Part shown: piece by piece, positions 1 through 7,519 of the stretch
Numbering within the stretch: the stretch's first letter is position 1
How the letters are laid out: each line of letters starts with the position of its first letter
Assembly (NCBI RefSeq): GCF_020177595.1
Contig: NZ_JAHTBL010000003.1
Coordinates: 330,893 to 394,892 of the forward strand
Origin: Cognatishimia sp. MH4019
GTDB lineage: Bacteria; Pseudomonadota; Alphaproteobacteria; Rhodobacterales; Rhodobacteraceae
Reading direction: 5' to 3'
DNA: 64,000 nucleotides
The notes under the pieces: model-generated
Databases searched by the model: none
What the model saw: only the letters and a program-made list of their open reading frames with translations
Told to the model about the DNA's origin: nothing
Translations under genes and position numbers: made by a program

Positions 1-971
1 CGATGGATCCCAAATACGGCGAGGGTCTGGCGCAAGGCCAAGCCCGTGCCGCGATCCTGTGGGACGGGGCTGATTGGGAAGCGTTGGGGCTGGAGGCCGC
101 GATTTTCGTGCCGCGCCCGCGCTACGCGATGAGCGGCCTGACCGCGCTGATGGATCCTGGTCCCGAGATCGAGCCAGGCGTGCATGCCACTGCGGTGATC
201 CACCCGGAGGCCCAGATCGGTGCAGGGGCCGCCATCGGGCCATTCGTGGTGATCGGGCGGGGCGCGCAGATCGGCGCAAACGCACGGATCGCCTCTCATG
301 TCAGCATCGCAGAAGGGGCCGTGATTGGCGTGGATGCGCTGCTCTGTCAGGGGGTACGCATCGGCGCGCGGGTGCGCGTCGGTGATCGCTTCATTGCCCA
401 GCCCGGAGCTGTGGTCGGAAGCGATGGCTTTTCTTTCGTCACGCCTGAAAAATCCGGGGTTGAGGCCGTGCGCGAAACTCTTGGCGATCAAGGCGATGCG
501 AAAGCCCAAAGCTGGACGCGCATTCACTCTCTCGGGTCGGTGCAGATCGGTGATGATGTGGAGCTTGGCGCGAATGTCGCCATCGACCGTGGCACAATCC
601 GCGACACCTCGATTGGCAATGGCACAAAGCTCGATAACCTCGTGCATATTGGCCATAACGTCCAGATTGGCTGCGATTGCCTGATCTGTGGACAAGTGGG
701 CATCGCAGGCTCCGCGCGTATCGGGGACCGTGTTGTCATGGCCGGCCAATGCGGGGTGAACGACAATATCTTTGTGGGCGACGATGTGATCGCTGGCGGG
801 GCGACCAAGATTTTCACCAATGCGCCCAAGGGGCGTGTTTTGCTGGGCTACCCGGCGATGAAGATGGACACCCATGTCGAGGCTTATAAGGGCCTGCGTC
901 GTCTGCCCCGGCTTTTCCGAGATGTGGCTGACCTGAAGAAAGCTGTTTTAAACCGCGATCAGAGGGACTAA
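1..971 (+). CDS. lpxD: UDP-3-O-acylglucosamine N-acyltransferase LpxD, 5'-truncated by window edge
   Basis: This enzyme transfers a 3-hydroxyacyl chain from ACP to the 2-amine of UDP-3-O-acylglucosamine, the third step of lipid A synthesis, in the cytoplasm. About 322 residues are visible. Left-handed beta-helix hexapeptide repeats (I-G-x-x-x units such as [10 protein letters not shown] and [11 protein letters not shown]) run through the middle, and [14 protein letters not shown] carries the family's catalytic histidine. The frame is open to the edge, and LpxD proteins normally have about 40 more N-terminal residues (uridine-binding domain), so the ATG at position 3 is probably internal. It is followed by an acyl carrier protein and a ketoacyl synthase rather than sitting in the bamA-fabZ-lpxA cluster near 30 kb. 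Confidence 0.93.
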   Translation, partial: MDPKYGEGLAQGQARAAILWDGADWEALGLEAAIFVPRPRYAMSGLTALMDPGPEIEPGVHATAVIHPEAQIGAGAAIGPFVVIGRGAQIGANARIASHVSIAEGAVIGVDALLCQGVRIGARVRVGDRFIAQPGAVVGSDGFSFVTPEKSGVEAVRETLGDQGDAKAQSWTRIHSLGSVQIGDDVELGANVAIDRGTIRDTSIGNGTKLDNLVHIGHNVQIGCDCLICGQVGIAGSARIGDRVVMAGQCGVNDNIFVGDDVIAGGATKIFTNAPKGRVLLGYPAMKMDTHVEAYKGLRRLPRLFRDVADLKKAVLNRDQRD

Positions 972-1004
972 ATCATCGGCAACGTCACGATGAGGGCCGA
1001 AAAG

Positions 1005-1262
1005 ATGAGCGTCAAAGACACCGTCATTCAAATCATCGCCGAGCAGGCCGTTCTCGACGTCGAGGACGTGACGCCGGACAGCACGCTGGACAGTCTTGGT
1101 GTCGACAGTATGGGTCTGGTGGAAAGCATTTTCGCCATTGAAGAGGCCTTTGATATCTCGGTCCCGTTCAACGCCAATGACCCTTCCGAAAGCGAGTTCG
1201 ATATCTCGTCCGTCGACAGCATCGTGAAAGCGGTCGAAAAGCTGGTGGCAGAGCAGTCGTGA
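1005..1262 (+). CDS. acyl carrier protein (specialised, lipid-A linked?)
   Basis: An 85-residue acidic acyl carrier protein. The GVDSMGL motif contains the serine (Ser35) that takes the 4'-phosphopantetheine arm. I prefer the ATG at 1005 over the in-frame ATG at 990 because GAGGG at 992-996 is a well-placed ribosome binding site. Its stop overlaps the GTG start of the next gene (GTGA, 1259-1262), so the two are probably translationally coupled. Lying between lpxD and a ketoacyl synthase, away from the usual fabD-fabG-acpP-fabF cluster, it probably serves a special acyl chain, perhaps for lipid A, as rhizobial AcpXL does. That role is inferred from context only; it is not clearly AcpXL. Confidence 0.85.
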   Translation: MSVKDTVIQIIAEQAVLDVEDVTPDSTLDSLGVDSMGLVESIFAIEEAFDISVPFNANDPSESEFDISSVDSIVKAVEKLVAEQS

Positions 1263-2467
1263 AACGCGTTGTTATTACCGGCGCAGGCACAATCAATGCG
1301 CTCGGACATAATGTGTCGCAGACCCTGACCGCGATGCGCGAAGGTGTGTGCGGAATTGGCCCGTTGGAAATCCGCGATGTGGACCGTCTGGGCGTCCAGA
1401 TCGGCGGGCAGGTGCACGGCTATGATGAGCACACGCATTTCAACCGCCAGCAAATCGTTCTGTATGACCGCTTCACCCAATTCACGCTTCTCGCCGCGAA
1501 AGAGGCTTTAAGCCAATCCGGCCTGACCTTTGCGGGCGAGCTTTCGGCCCGCGCGGGCGTCATTCTTGGCACCGCCGGGGGCGGGGTGAACACATGGGAT
1601 GATAATTACCGCTCGGTCTATGAGGACGGCAAAAACCGCGTGCATCCGTTTGTGGTGCCAAAGTTGATGAACAACGCTGCGGCAAGCCATGTCTCGATGG
1701 AATATAACCTCAAAGGCCCGTCCTTCACCGTGGCCACGGCCTGCGCGTCTTCAAACCACGCGATGGGGCAGGCCTATATGATGATCCGTTCTGGCATGGG
1801 CGATGTCATGGTCACCGGCGGGTCGGAATCGATGCTGTGCTTTGGCGGTGTGAAAGCGTGGGAAGGGCTGCGGGTGATGTCGAAAGACGTCTGCCGCCCG
1901 TTCTCGGCCAATCGCAATGGCATGGTGCAGGGCGAGGGCGCGGCGGTGTTCGTGTTCGAGGAATACGAGCACGCACGCGCCCGCGGCGCAGACATTCTGG
2001 CCGAGGTAATCGGCTTTGCCATGACCTCCGACGCGTCCGACATCGTGATGCCCTCCAAACAAGGGGCCGCGCGGGCCATTGAGGGCGCGTTGAAGGACGG
2101 CCAGATCGCGAAAGAGCGGGTCGGCTATATCAACGCTCATGGCACCGGGACGGCGGCCAATGACAAGACCGAATGCGCGGCGGTGGCGGATGTGTTCGGG
2201 GCGCATGCGGACAATCTGATGATCTCGTCCACCAAGTCGATGCATGGGCATCTGATTGGTGGCACGGGCGCGGTCGAACTGCTGGCCTGTGTCATGGCGC
2301 TGCGCGACGGGGTGATCGCGCCCACCATTGGATATGACGAGCCTGACCCGGAATGTGCTTTGGATGTGGTGCCCAATGAAGCCCGCGATGCAAAGGTCGA
2401 CGTGGTCGTCTCTAATGCGTTTGCCTTTGGTGGCCTGAACGCCGTTCTGGCGCTTGGAAAGGTCTAG
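1259..2467 (+). CDS. beta-ketoacyl-ACP synthase, FabF/KAS II family
   Basis: A condensing enzyme that elongates acyl-ACP with malonyl-ACP. At 402 residues it has the normal thiolase-fold length. The Cys-His-His active site is present: Cys162 in ATACASSNHA, His294 in NAHGTGT and His331 in the HGHLIGGTG block, plus a C-terminal NAFAFGGLN motif. It starts with GTG inside the stop of the upstream acyl carrier protein gene, so the pair probably works together. Position next to lpxD suggests it extends or supplies a fatty acid used in lipid A. It could instead be a general FabF paralogue, and the sequence does not fix chain-length preference. A strong hairpin at 2467-2491 ends the operon. Confidence 0.9.
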   Translation: MKRVVITGAGTINALGHNVSQTLTAMREGVCGIGPLEIRDVDRLGVQIGGQVHGYDEHTHFNRQQIVLYDRFTQFTLLAAKEALSQSGLTFAGELSARAGVILGTAGGGVNTWDDNYRSVYEDGKNRVHPFVVPKLMNNAAASHVSMEYNLKGPSFTVATACASSNHAMGQAYMMIRSGMGDVMVTGGSESMLCFGGVKAWEGLRVMSKDVCRPFSANRNGMVQGEGAAVFVFEEYEHARARGADILAEVIGFAMTSDASDIVMPSKQGAARAIEGALKDGQIAKERVGYINAHGTGTAANDKTECAAVADVFGAHADNLMISSTKSMHGHLIGGTGAVELLACVMALRDGVIAPTIGYDEPDPECALDVVPNEARDAKVDVVVSNAFAFGGLNAVLALGKV

Positions 2468-2491
2468 GCGCGCGCTTTAAAAGCGCGCGCC
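2467..2491. terminator. bidirectional hairpin between convergent genes
   Basis: Two 11-base arms, GGCGCGCGCTT and AAGCGCGCGCC, flank a three-base loop immediately after the ketoacyl synthase stop. It lies between convergent genes and could stop transcription from both sides. There is no long T-run on either strand. Confidence 0.7.
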
Positions 2492-2503
2492 AAGTCTTTG
2501 ATA

Positions 2504-3184
2504 TCATTCAGCAGATACTGTGCCGCCAATGCTCACGATGGTGTCGTAGCCATCAGTGAAACCTGTCAGCGACATGCTCAGATTGACCCGCTGGTCCGGC
2601 GCGCCCAGAGGCACGATGCTGACCACCGCTTCATTGCCGCGCTTGAAAGCGCTGACATCGGTTTCGGTCAGCCCGATGCGCGACACACAGCCAATCGGTG
2701 CGCAGAAGGTGAAGGGATAGCGGCGCGGGTTCGAGCCGTCGATGCGCAGGGTCATCTGCTCGGTCAGGAGGGTCTCCAACGGGGTCACGATATTGGCGCC
2801 CGCCACAACCTCGCCACCACCTTCCAGACCAAAGAGGTTCACCTCGGCCACGGAGTTGCCTTGGCCATCTTCCAGCAGTTGGTAAAGCTGGCAGGGATCG
2901 TTCTCACCTTCTTGCATCTTCACGCAGCGAATCTCCCAATCGCCATGCTCTGACCGGGTGTAGGTGTCGCCGGGCTGGGGGCCTTCGGTGACTTCTTGGC
3001 CAAGAGACAGACCGTCCGTCTCCGGAGCGTCTGTCGGAGCCTCTTCCGCAGCAGGGGCGTCTGCGCTGTCCTCCGCAGGAGGGGTGGCCTCTTCGGTGGT
3101 GGTGTCGGTCGTGGCCTCTTGCGCAAAGGCAGGGCCGGACAAAGCCAGAAGAGCGATCAGCGGGAGGGTCGTGATTTTAGACAA
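2504..3184 (-). CDS. invasion-associated locus B (IalB) family periplasmic protein
   Basis: A 226-residue exported protein. A signal peptide is visible (MSKITTLPLIALLALSGPAFA, likely cut before QE), followed by an acidic Glu/Asp/Ala/Pro-rich linker to about residue 60 and then the IalB domain. The domain shows GDWEIRC, a second cysteine in NDPCQLYQ and a CAPIGC pair, so disulfides are likely. IalB was named for Bartonella erythrocyte invasion, but the family is widespread in free-living alphaproteobacteria, so an envelope role rather than virulence is likely here. A promoter, a 12-codon ORF and a terminator hairpin lie in its 5' region (3306-3405). Confidence 0.85.
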   Translation of the reverse strand: MSKITTLPLIALLALSGPAFAQEATTDTTTEEATPPAEDSADAPAAEEAPTDAPETDGLSLGQEVTEGPQPGDTYTRSEHGDWEIRCVKMQEGENDPCQLYQLLEDGQGNSVAEVNLFGLEGGGEVVAGANIVTPLETLLTEQMTLRIDGSNPRRYPFTFCAPIGCVSRIGLTETDVSAFKRGNEAVVSIVPLGAPDQRVNLSMSLTGFTDGYDTIVSIGGTVSAE

Positions 3185-3305
3185 CGTATGTCTCCAAAGG
3201 TGGTTACATGTTGGGGGCAGATACCATGGCCCGAGACTGATGTCAGGTCACAAAAGCGCGGTGTTTTGCGATGTTTTGACGGGTTTCGCAGCGAATAAAC
3301 CCGGC

Positions 3306-3344
3306 TCAAAGAAAAAAGGACCAGCAAGTGCTGATCCTTTTCAT
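3306..3344 (-). CDS. 12-codon leader ORF overlapping a terminator (candidate leader peptide)
   Basis: An ATG at 3344 preceded by GGGAG at good spacing opens a 12-codon frame, MKRISTCWSFFL, ending with TGA just past the T-run of the 3314-3341 hairpin. It precedes the ialB-like gene by 121 nt. Ribosomes on this frame would cover the terminator stem, which would allow an attenuation mechanism. Such a short frame can also occur by chance. Confidence 0.3.
   Translation of the reverse strand: MKRISTCWSFFL
3314..3341 (-). terminator. terminator or attenuator in the ialB-like leader
   Basis: On the minus strand the stem AAAAGGA/TCCTTTT plus CAGC/GCTG (one mismatch, four-base loop) is followed by six T. 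It lies between the predicted promoter at 3377-3405 and the ialB-like start at 3184, so it should cut transcription before the gene unless overridden. Confidence 0.6.
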
Positions 3345-3376
3345 GAGTGCTCCCTGTCGGACTGGCCGACTTAATT

Positions 3377-3405
3377 ATTACAAGGAGGCTACGGCGTCCT
3401 GTCGC
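3377..3405 (-). promoter_or_regulatory. predicted sigma-70 promoter for the ialB-like gene
   Basis: Read on the minus strand: -35 GCGACA (3400-3405), a 17-base spacer and -10 TGTAAT (3377-3382). The match is 4/6 and 5/6. Transcription would start near 3370 and give a leader of about 185 nt containing a small hairpin (GTCGG/CCGAC) and then the 12-codon ORF. Confidence 0.4.
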
Positions 3406-3451
3406 ACCCGTCAACCGGATATTTAGGCGGAAAACCGCGCGCTGCATCGGC

Positions 3452-3485
3452 AAAAAAAAGGGCCACGCTGAAAAACAGCGCGGCC
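3452..3485 (-). terminator. strong Rho-independent terminator with no known gene upstream
   Basis: On the minus strand GGCC-CGCTG/CAGCG-GGCC stems (one mismatch, five-T loop) are followed by eight T at 3452-3459, a textbook intrinsic terminator. The only sequence upstream on that strand before the divergent ATPase gene is about 120 nt, so either a small RNA ends here or antisense transcription from the next gene is being blocked. Confidence 0.65.
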
Positions 3486-3600
3486 AGTCTGACAGGGAGG
3501 AAGTCCGCCCGCACCCGAGGACATCAGGGCCAGCGAACAGGTTTACTCTGGCATGCGGAGGTTAAGAATGTATTTTCACAAGAAAATATGTTCGGGAGGG
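3486..3600 (-). ncRNA. candidate small RNA ending at the 3452-3485 terminator
   Basis: The only support is the strong terminator with no open frame feeding it. The sequence does not match the hallmarks I know for SRP RNA, 6S RNA, tmRNA or RNase P RNA. I could not find a convincing promoter on this strand, so the 5' end is arbitrary. Together with the leader at 3306-3405 this accounts for most of the 420-base gap between the flanking genes. Confidence 0.25.
3571..3588. repeat. inverted repeat between two possible start codons
   Basis: TATTTTC-ACAA-GAAAATA is a perfect 7-base inverted repeat. It sits between the ATG at 3568 and the GTG at 3607 of the ATPase gene and just before the GTG's ribosome binding site. 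It could be an operator or an mRNA hairpin affecting start choice. Confidence 0.5.
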
Positions 3601-3606
3601 ACCCCA

Positions 3607-5148
3607 GTGAGTGAGACGATCTTTATCGGCGGCGGTGGCGAAGGTTACGGCGTGCCACAGGAGTTGCTTCTGAAATACGCCAACCGCCATGGCCTGATCG
3701 CAGGGGCGACGGGCACCGGCAAGACCGTCACGCTGCAAATCCTGGCCGAGAGCTTTTCGGCCCAAGGTGTGCCGGTGTTCCTGTCGGATGTGAAAGGCGA
3801 CCTGTCGGGGCTGGCGGCGTCCGGCACCGCTGACTTTAAGCTGCACGAGGCGTTCACCAGCCGGGCAGAGACCATCGGGTTCAGTGACTACAGCTATGAC
3901 GCGTTTCCGGTCACCTTCTGGGATCTCTTCGGAGAGGCAGGCCACCCGGTACGCACCACCGTGGCCGAGATGGGACCGCTTCTGCTGAGCCGCTTACTGG
4001 AGCTGACAGAGGCGCAGGAAGGTGTGCTGAACATCGCGTTTCGAGTGTCGGACGAGCAGGGTTTGCCACTGCTTGATCTCAAGGACCTGCAGGCGCTGCT
4101 GGTCTGGTTGGGGCAGAACTCCGGCGAGGTTTCGCTGCGATACGGCAATATCTCGAAAGCGTCGATTGGCGCGATCCAGCGGCGTTTGCTGGTGATCGAG
4201 AACCAGGGCGGTGCGAAGTTCTTTGGGGAACCCGCGCTTGATTTGGCTGATATCATGGCGGTTGAGCCTGACGGGCGGGGCCGGATCAATATTCTGGCCG
4301 CCGACAAACTAATGGGCGCGCCAAGGCTTTATGCGACGGCGCTTTTGTGGCTGCTGTCGGAGCTGTTCGAGGAACTGCCCGAGGTGGGCGACCCCGACAA
4401 GCCCAAGCTGGTCTTTTTCTTTGACGAAGCGCATCTGCTCTTTGATGATGCGCCCAAAGCGCTGGTCGACAAGGTGGAGCAGGTCGCGCGGCTGATCCGC
4501 TCCAAAGGGGTGGGCGTCTACTTTATCACGCAGAACCCGGATGACATTCCCGAGGATATTCTGGGCCAGCTCGGCAATCGGGTGCAGCACGCGTTGCGGG
4601 CCTTCACAGCGCGGGACCGCAAAGCATTACGGCAAGCGGCCGAGACCTATCGAGAGAACCCGCGCTTTTCGACCGAAGACGCGATCCGCGAAGTGGGGGT
4701 CGGGGAGGCCGTGACCTCGATGCTGATCAAGAAAGGGATGCCCGGCGTGGTGGAGCGCACGCTGATCCGCCCGCCATCCTCGCAATTGGGGCCGCTGGAT
4801 GCAGGCGCACGCAAGGCGATCCTTGCGGCGTCGCCGATGTCGGGGAAATACGATGTTGCAGTCGATCGCGCATCGGCCTTCGAGATGCTGGGCAAGCGGG
4901 CAGAGGCGGCTGCGAAGGCTGCCGAAGAGGCCGAGGCGAAGGAAGAAGACCTGAGTGCGACCTTGCAGGAATATTCGGCGGGGCGGCGCTATTCGGGGGC
5001 CCGTGTGGGGCGCTCAACCGCGCGACCGCAGCGTAAAGCGCCGTCGATTGGGGCCGAGATTGGCAAGGTTGTCTTGAAGGAACTCAAGGGAACCACGGGT
5101 CGGCGGATCGTGCGCGGTATCCTTGGGGGGCTGTTCAAAGGACGCTGA
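3607..5148 (+). CDS. HerA-like/DUF853 ATPase (YjgR type)
   Basis: A 513-residue P-loop ATPase of the HerA/FtsK superfamily. Walker A is GATGTGKT (residues 33-40) and Walker B is KLVFFFDEAH. The C-terminal third has an Ala/Glu/Lys-rich, probably coiled segment and a basic tail. Family members are annotated as putative DNA helicases or translocases; the physiological role is not established. I chose GTG 3607 (VSETIFIGGGG) because relatives begin there and GGAGGG lies six bases upstream. An in-frame ATG at 3568 also has a perfect GGAGG site and would add 13 residues. A 20-bp palindrome and a terminator follow the stop. Confidence 0.85.
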   Translation: MSETIFIGGGGEGYGVPQELLLKYANRHGLIAGATGTGKTVTLQILAESFSAQGVPVFLSDVKGDLSGLAASGTADFKLHEAFTSRAETIGFSDYSYDAFPVTFWDLFGEAGHPVRTTVAEMGPLLLSRLLELTEAQEGVLNIAFRVSDEQGLPLLDLKDLQALLVWLGQNSGEVSLRYGNISKASIGAIQRRLLVIENQGGAKFFGEPALDLADIMAVEPDGRGRINILAADKLMGAPRLYATALLWLLSELFEELPEVGDPDKPKLVFFFDEAHLLFDDAPKALVDKVEQVARLIRSKGVGVYFITQNPDDIPEDILGQLGNRVQHALRAFTARDRKALRQAAETYRENPRFSTEDAIREVGVGEAVTSMLIKKGMPGVVERTLIRPPSSQLGPLDAGARKAILAASPMSGKYDVAVDRASAFEMLGKRAEAAAKAAEEAEAKEEDLSATLQEYSAGRRYSGARVGRSTARPQRKAPSIGAEIGKVVLKELKGTTGRRIVRGILGGLFKGR

Positions 5149-5167
5149 GGTTTCGCATGCGAAACCT
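5148..5167. repeat. perfect 20-bp palindrome
   Basis: AGGTTTCGCATGCGAAACCT reads identically on both strands and begins at the last base of the ATPase stop codon. It could fold as a hairpin with a CATG loop (first of two tandem terminators) or bind a dimeric protein. Confidence 0.6.
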
Positions 5168-5181
5168 GGTTTTCGAGAGGC

Positions 5182-5208
5182 GGTCCTTGATATCATTGGA
5201 CCTTTTTT
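5182..5208 (+). terminator. intrinsic terminator of the HerA-like gene
   Basis: GGTCC (5182-5186) pairs with GGACC (5198-5202) and is followed by six T (5203-5208). Confidence 0.65.
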
Positions 5209-5276
5209 CGCGCGACTTAACATAATACTTGAGGCGTCGTAACGCACTGTAAATAAATGAAATATTAAGGTTGATG

Positions 5277-5304
5277 CGCCCGGGTCAGATGGTTGATCCG
5301 GGCG
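5277..5304 (-). terminator. hairpin after the CorC-like gene
   Basis: CGCCCGG-(G)-TCA pairs with TGA-(T)-CCGGGCG around a six-base loop, just beyond the stop of the minus-strand gene. It has no T-run. The remaining ~70 bases of this gap (5209-5276) are AT-rich with nothing else recognisable. Confidence 0.5.
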
Positions 5305-5312
5305 TAATTTCG

Positions 5313-6620
5313 TCAAAGCTTGCGGATTTTCAGCTCGGTCAGACGGTTTGCTTCGCGGCCTGCGACCTCGAAGCGGAAGCCGTGGAAGCTGAAGCACTGT
5401 CCGGTGGTGGGGATCATCTGCGCCTCGTGGATCACCAAACCGGCAACCGTGTTGGCTTCCTCGTCGGGCAATGTGTAATCGGTGGCGCGGTTGAAATCGC
5501 GGATTGTCATACCGCCATCAATCACGAAGTTTCCGTCACCGTCCCGCTGCACGTCCTGTTCGTCTTCGGTGTCGAATTCATCGGCAATTTCTCCGACGAT
5601 TTCTTCCAGAATATCCTCCAGCGTGATCAGGCCCTGCAGTGCACCGTATTCATCCACGACCAGTGCAAAGTGTGTGCGACGGCGTAGAAACTCGCGCATC
5701 TGATCGTCCAGCGTGGTGGTTTCCGGCACGAAATAGGGCGGCATGGCGACGTCGCGGATTTCAAACGAGGCCAGCGCTTTCTCCGACGCGTTGGGGCCGC
5801 GCATCACCTTATCCATGCCGCGCAGCAGGTCTTTGGCGTGAATGACGCCGACGATGTTTTCCGGCTCGCCGTCGTAGACGGGCAGGCGGGTATGGGCGCT
5901 TTGCAGACATTGCGACAGGATCGTTTCGGGATCATCCGCGGCGTTGATCATCTCGATGCCAGAGCGGTGGAGCATGATCTCTTCGACCACGCGGTCTCCC
6001 AGATCCAACGCACCCAGGATGCGGTCGCGGTCTTCTTTCTCGACCACGCCTTCGGAATGGCCCAATTGAAGCGCGCCTGCGATTTCCTCGCGGACTGCAA
6101 GGATGTGGCTGTCGGGGTCGGTCTGCACGCCGAAAAGGCGCAGCACGACGCGTACGAAGGCGCGCACGGCGGATACGATCGGGGCGAAGACCATGATGAC
6201 GACGCCAATCACAGGGGCGACCAGAGACGCGGCGCGTTCGGCATTGGTTATCGCGTAGGTTTTGGGCAGCACTTCCGCAAAAACGAGGACCAGAAGCGTC
6301 ATCACAAGGGTGGCCAGCGCCACACCACTTTCGCCAAACGCGCGGGTGAACAGCGCTGTGGCGAGCGAGGCGGCGAGGATATTCACAAGGTTGTTGCCCA
6401 AAAGGACCGACCCGATCAGCCGCTCATTATCCTCGGTGATCTTGAGCGCCTTCTCTGCGCCCGCGCTGCCCTTGTCGGCCTGGCTGCGCAGCTTGCCGCG
6501 CGAGGCGGCGGTGAGCGCGGTTTCCGAGCCGGAGAAGAACCCCGAAAGGATCAAGAGAACCATAATGGCGCCTGCGGTGATCCAGAAGGCGCTATCAAGA
6601 AGAGGTGAAACAGTGTCCAT
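5313..6620 (-). CDS. CorC/HlyC-family transporter (CNNM + CBS pair + CorC domain)
   Basis: A 435-residue inner-membrane protein. The N-terminal ~140 residues hold hydrophobic helices of the CNNM/DUF21 domain (LILSGFFSGSETALTAASRGKL). Two CBS domains follow (including LPVYDGEPENIVGVIHAKDLL and FALVVDEYGALQGLITLEDI), then a CorC_HlyC domain that includes GGMTIRDFN. This architecture is linked to magnesium or cobalt homeostasis; names such as hemolysin are historical. I chose the ATG at 6620 (MDTVSPLLDS) because the upstream in-frame extension is low-complexity and unlike the family. It diverges from the phosphatase gene at 6691. Confidence 0.88.
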   Translation of the reverse strand: MDTVSPLLDSAFWITAGAIMVLLILSGFFSGSETALTAASRGKLRSQADKGSAGAEKALKITEDNERLIGSVLLGNNLVNILAASLATALFTRAFGESGVALATLVMTLLVLVFAEVLPKTYAITNAERAASLVAPVIGVVIMVFAPIVSAVRAFVRVVLRLFGVQTDPDSHILAVREEIAGALQLGHSEGVVEKEDRDRILGALDLGDRVVEEIMLHRSGIEMINAADDPETILSQCLQSAHTRLPVYDGEPENIVGVIHAKDLLRGMDKVMRGPNASEKALASFEIRDVAMPPYFVPETTTLDDQMREFLRRRTHFALVVDEYGALQGLITLEDILEEIVGEIADEFDTEDEQDVQRDGDGNFVIDGGMTIRDFNRATDYTLPDEEANTVAGLVIHEAQMIPTTGQCFSFHGFRFEVAGREANRLTELKIRKL

Positions 6621-6690
6621 AAGGGCTGTGATTGTCCGAAGTTGAATGCGATAGCTGCAAATTGGTGTGCATTGCAGGAAAGAGCAAGGG

Positions 6691-7485
6691 ATGGTGATCC
6701 GCGATCTGGGCGAATTGTCGGGGGATGTGCTTCTGTTCGGGGGGCCGTATTCGAATTTGCAGGCGGCAGAGGCGCTTTTTACGGCGTGCGGAGATATCCC
6801 GCGCGGCAACCGGATTTGCACGGGCGATGTGGTCGCCTATTGCGCGGACCCGGTGGCGACCTGGGATCTGGTCGCGAGGCAGACGGGCTGCGTGGTGGCA
6901 GGCAATTGCGAGCAACAATTGGCCACGCGCGCGCCCGATTGCGGCTGCGGCTTCGAAGGGGGTACGACCTGCGATTTGCTGTCGCGCGGGTGGTATCCGT
7001 ATGCGGATGCGCGCGTGACAGACGTCCAGCGCGCGGCGATGGCGGGCTGCCCGGATATTGCGGTTTTTGCTCATGCGGGCCGCCGGGTGGCGGTGATCCA
7101 TGGCGGCGTCACGGATATCGCGAGGTTCATCTGGTCGGTGAGCCCAGCAAAGGTCTTTGCCGAGGAACGCGCGGCACTTGAGGCTTTGACGGGCCCCGTG
7201 GACATGATCGTGGCGGGCCATAGCGGCATCGCGTTTACGCGTGATTTGGGCGGCTGCCTTTGGGCGAATGCAGGGGTGATCGGGATGCCGCCGCATGACC
7301 GGAGCACGGCCACGGAATATGCGGTGTTGAGCGCGGATGGCGTGCGGCTGCACAAGCTCGACTACCCCGCCGCCGAGGCCCGTGCGTCGATGGAGGCCGC
7401 AGGTTTGCGTCAAGGGTATCATGCAGCGCTCACAACGGGCGTTTGGCCAAGCGAGGACGTGTTGACGGAAACGCTCCGCCACTGA
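6691..7485 (+). CDS. metallophosphatase-like protein with altered metal site
   Basis: A 264-residue protein of the calcineurin-like phosphoesterase fold. Recognisable blocks are TGDVVAYC (GD motif), VAGNCE (GNxE), VIHGG and VAGHSG. The first motif, normally (S)D-x-H-x-N, reads GGPYSN at residues ~17-22, so the metal-binding Asp and His are replaced by Gly and Tyr. The usual GHxH reads GHSG. From memory this GGPYSN form is shared by Rhodobacterales relatives, so it is a subfamily trait rather than decay. Catalytic activity is therefore doubtful. A dispersed repeat (7486-7507) starts right after the stop. Confidence 0.8.
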   Translation: MVIRDLGELSGDVLLFGGPYSNLQAAEALFTACGDIPRGNRICTGDVVAYCADPVATWDLVARQTGCVVAGNCEQQLATRAPDCGCGFEGGTTCDLLSRGWYPYADARVTDVQRAAMAGCPDIAVFAHAGRRVAVIHGGVTDIARFIWSVSPAKVFAEERAALEALTGPVDMIVAGHSGIAFTRDLGGCLWANAGVIGMPPHDRSTATEYAVLSADGVRLHKLDYPAAEARASMEAAGLRQGYHAALTTGVWPSEDVLTETLRH

Positions 7486-7507
7486 CTTCTTTTGTCTCTA
7501 AATACCT
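7486..7507 (-). repeat. convergent-gene repeat, copy D
   Basis: On the minus strand this reads AGGTATTTAGAGACAAAAG followed by AAG. It is nearly identical to the copy at 13273-13296 and related to those at 11955-11977 and 52010-52032. All four lie between the 3' ends of convergent genes. Confidence 0.6.
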
Positions 7508-7519
7508 GAAATCCCGCGC

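Noticed and set aside
3494..3512. GGGAGGAAGTCCGCC resembling the conserved RNase P RNA box
   Set aside because: It lacks one of the conserved A residues and none of the other RNase P RNA elements occur nearby.
5215..5235. TTAAC-ATAATAC-TTGA as a CtrA box
   Set aside because: Spacing from TTAA is eight, not seven, and the second half-site is poor; it lies between convergent gene ends.
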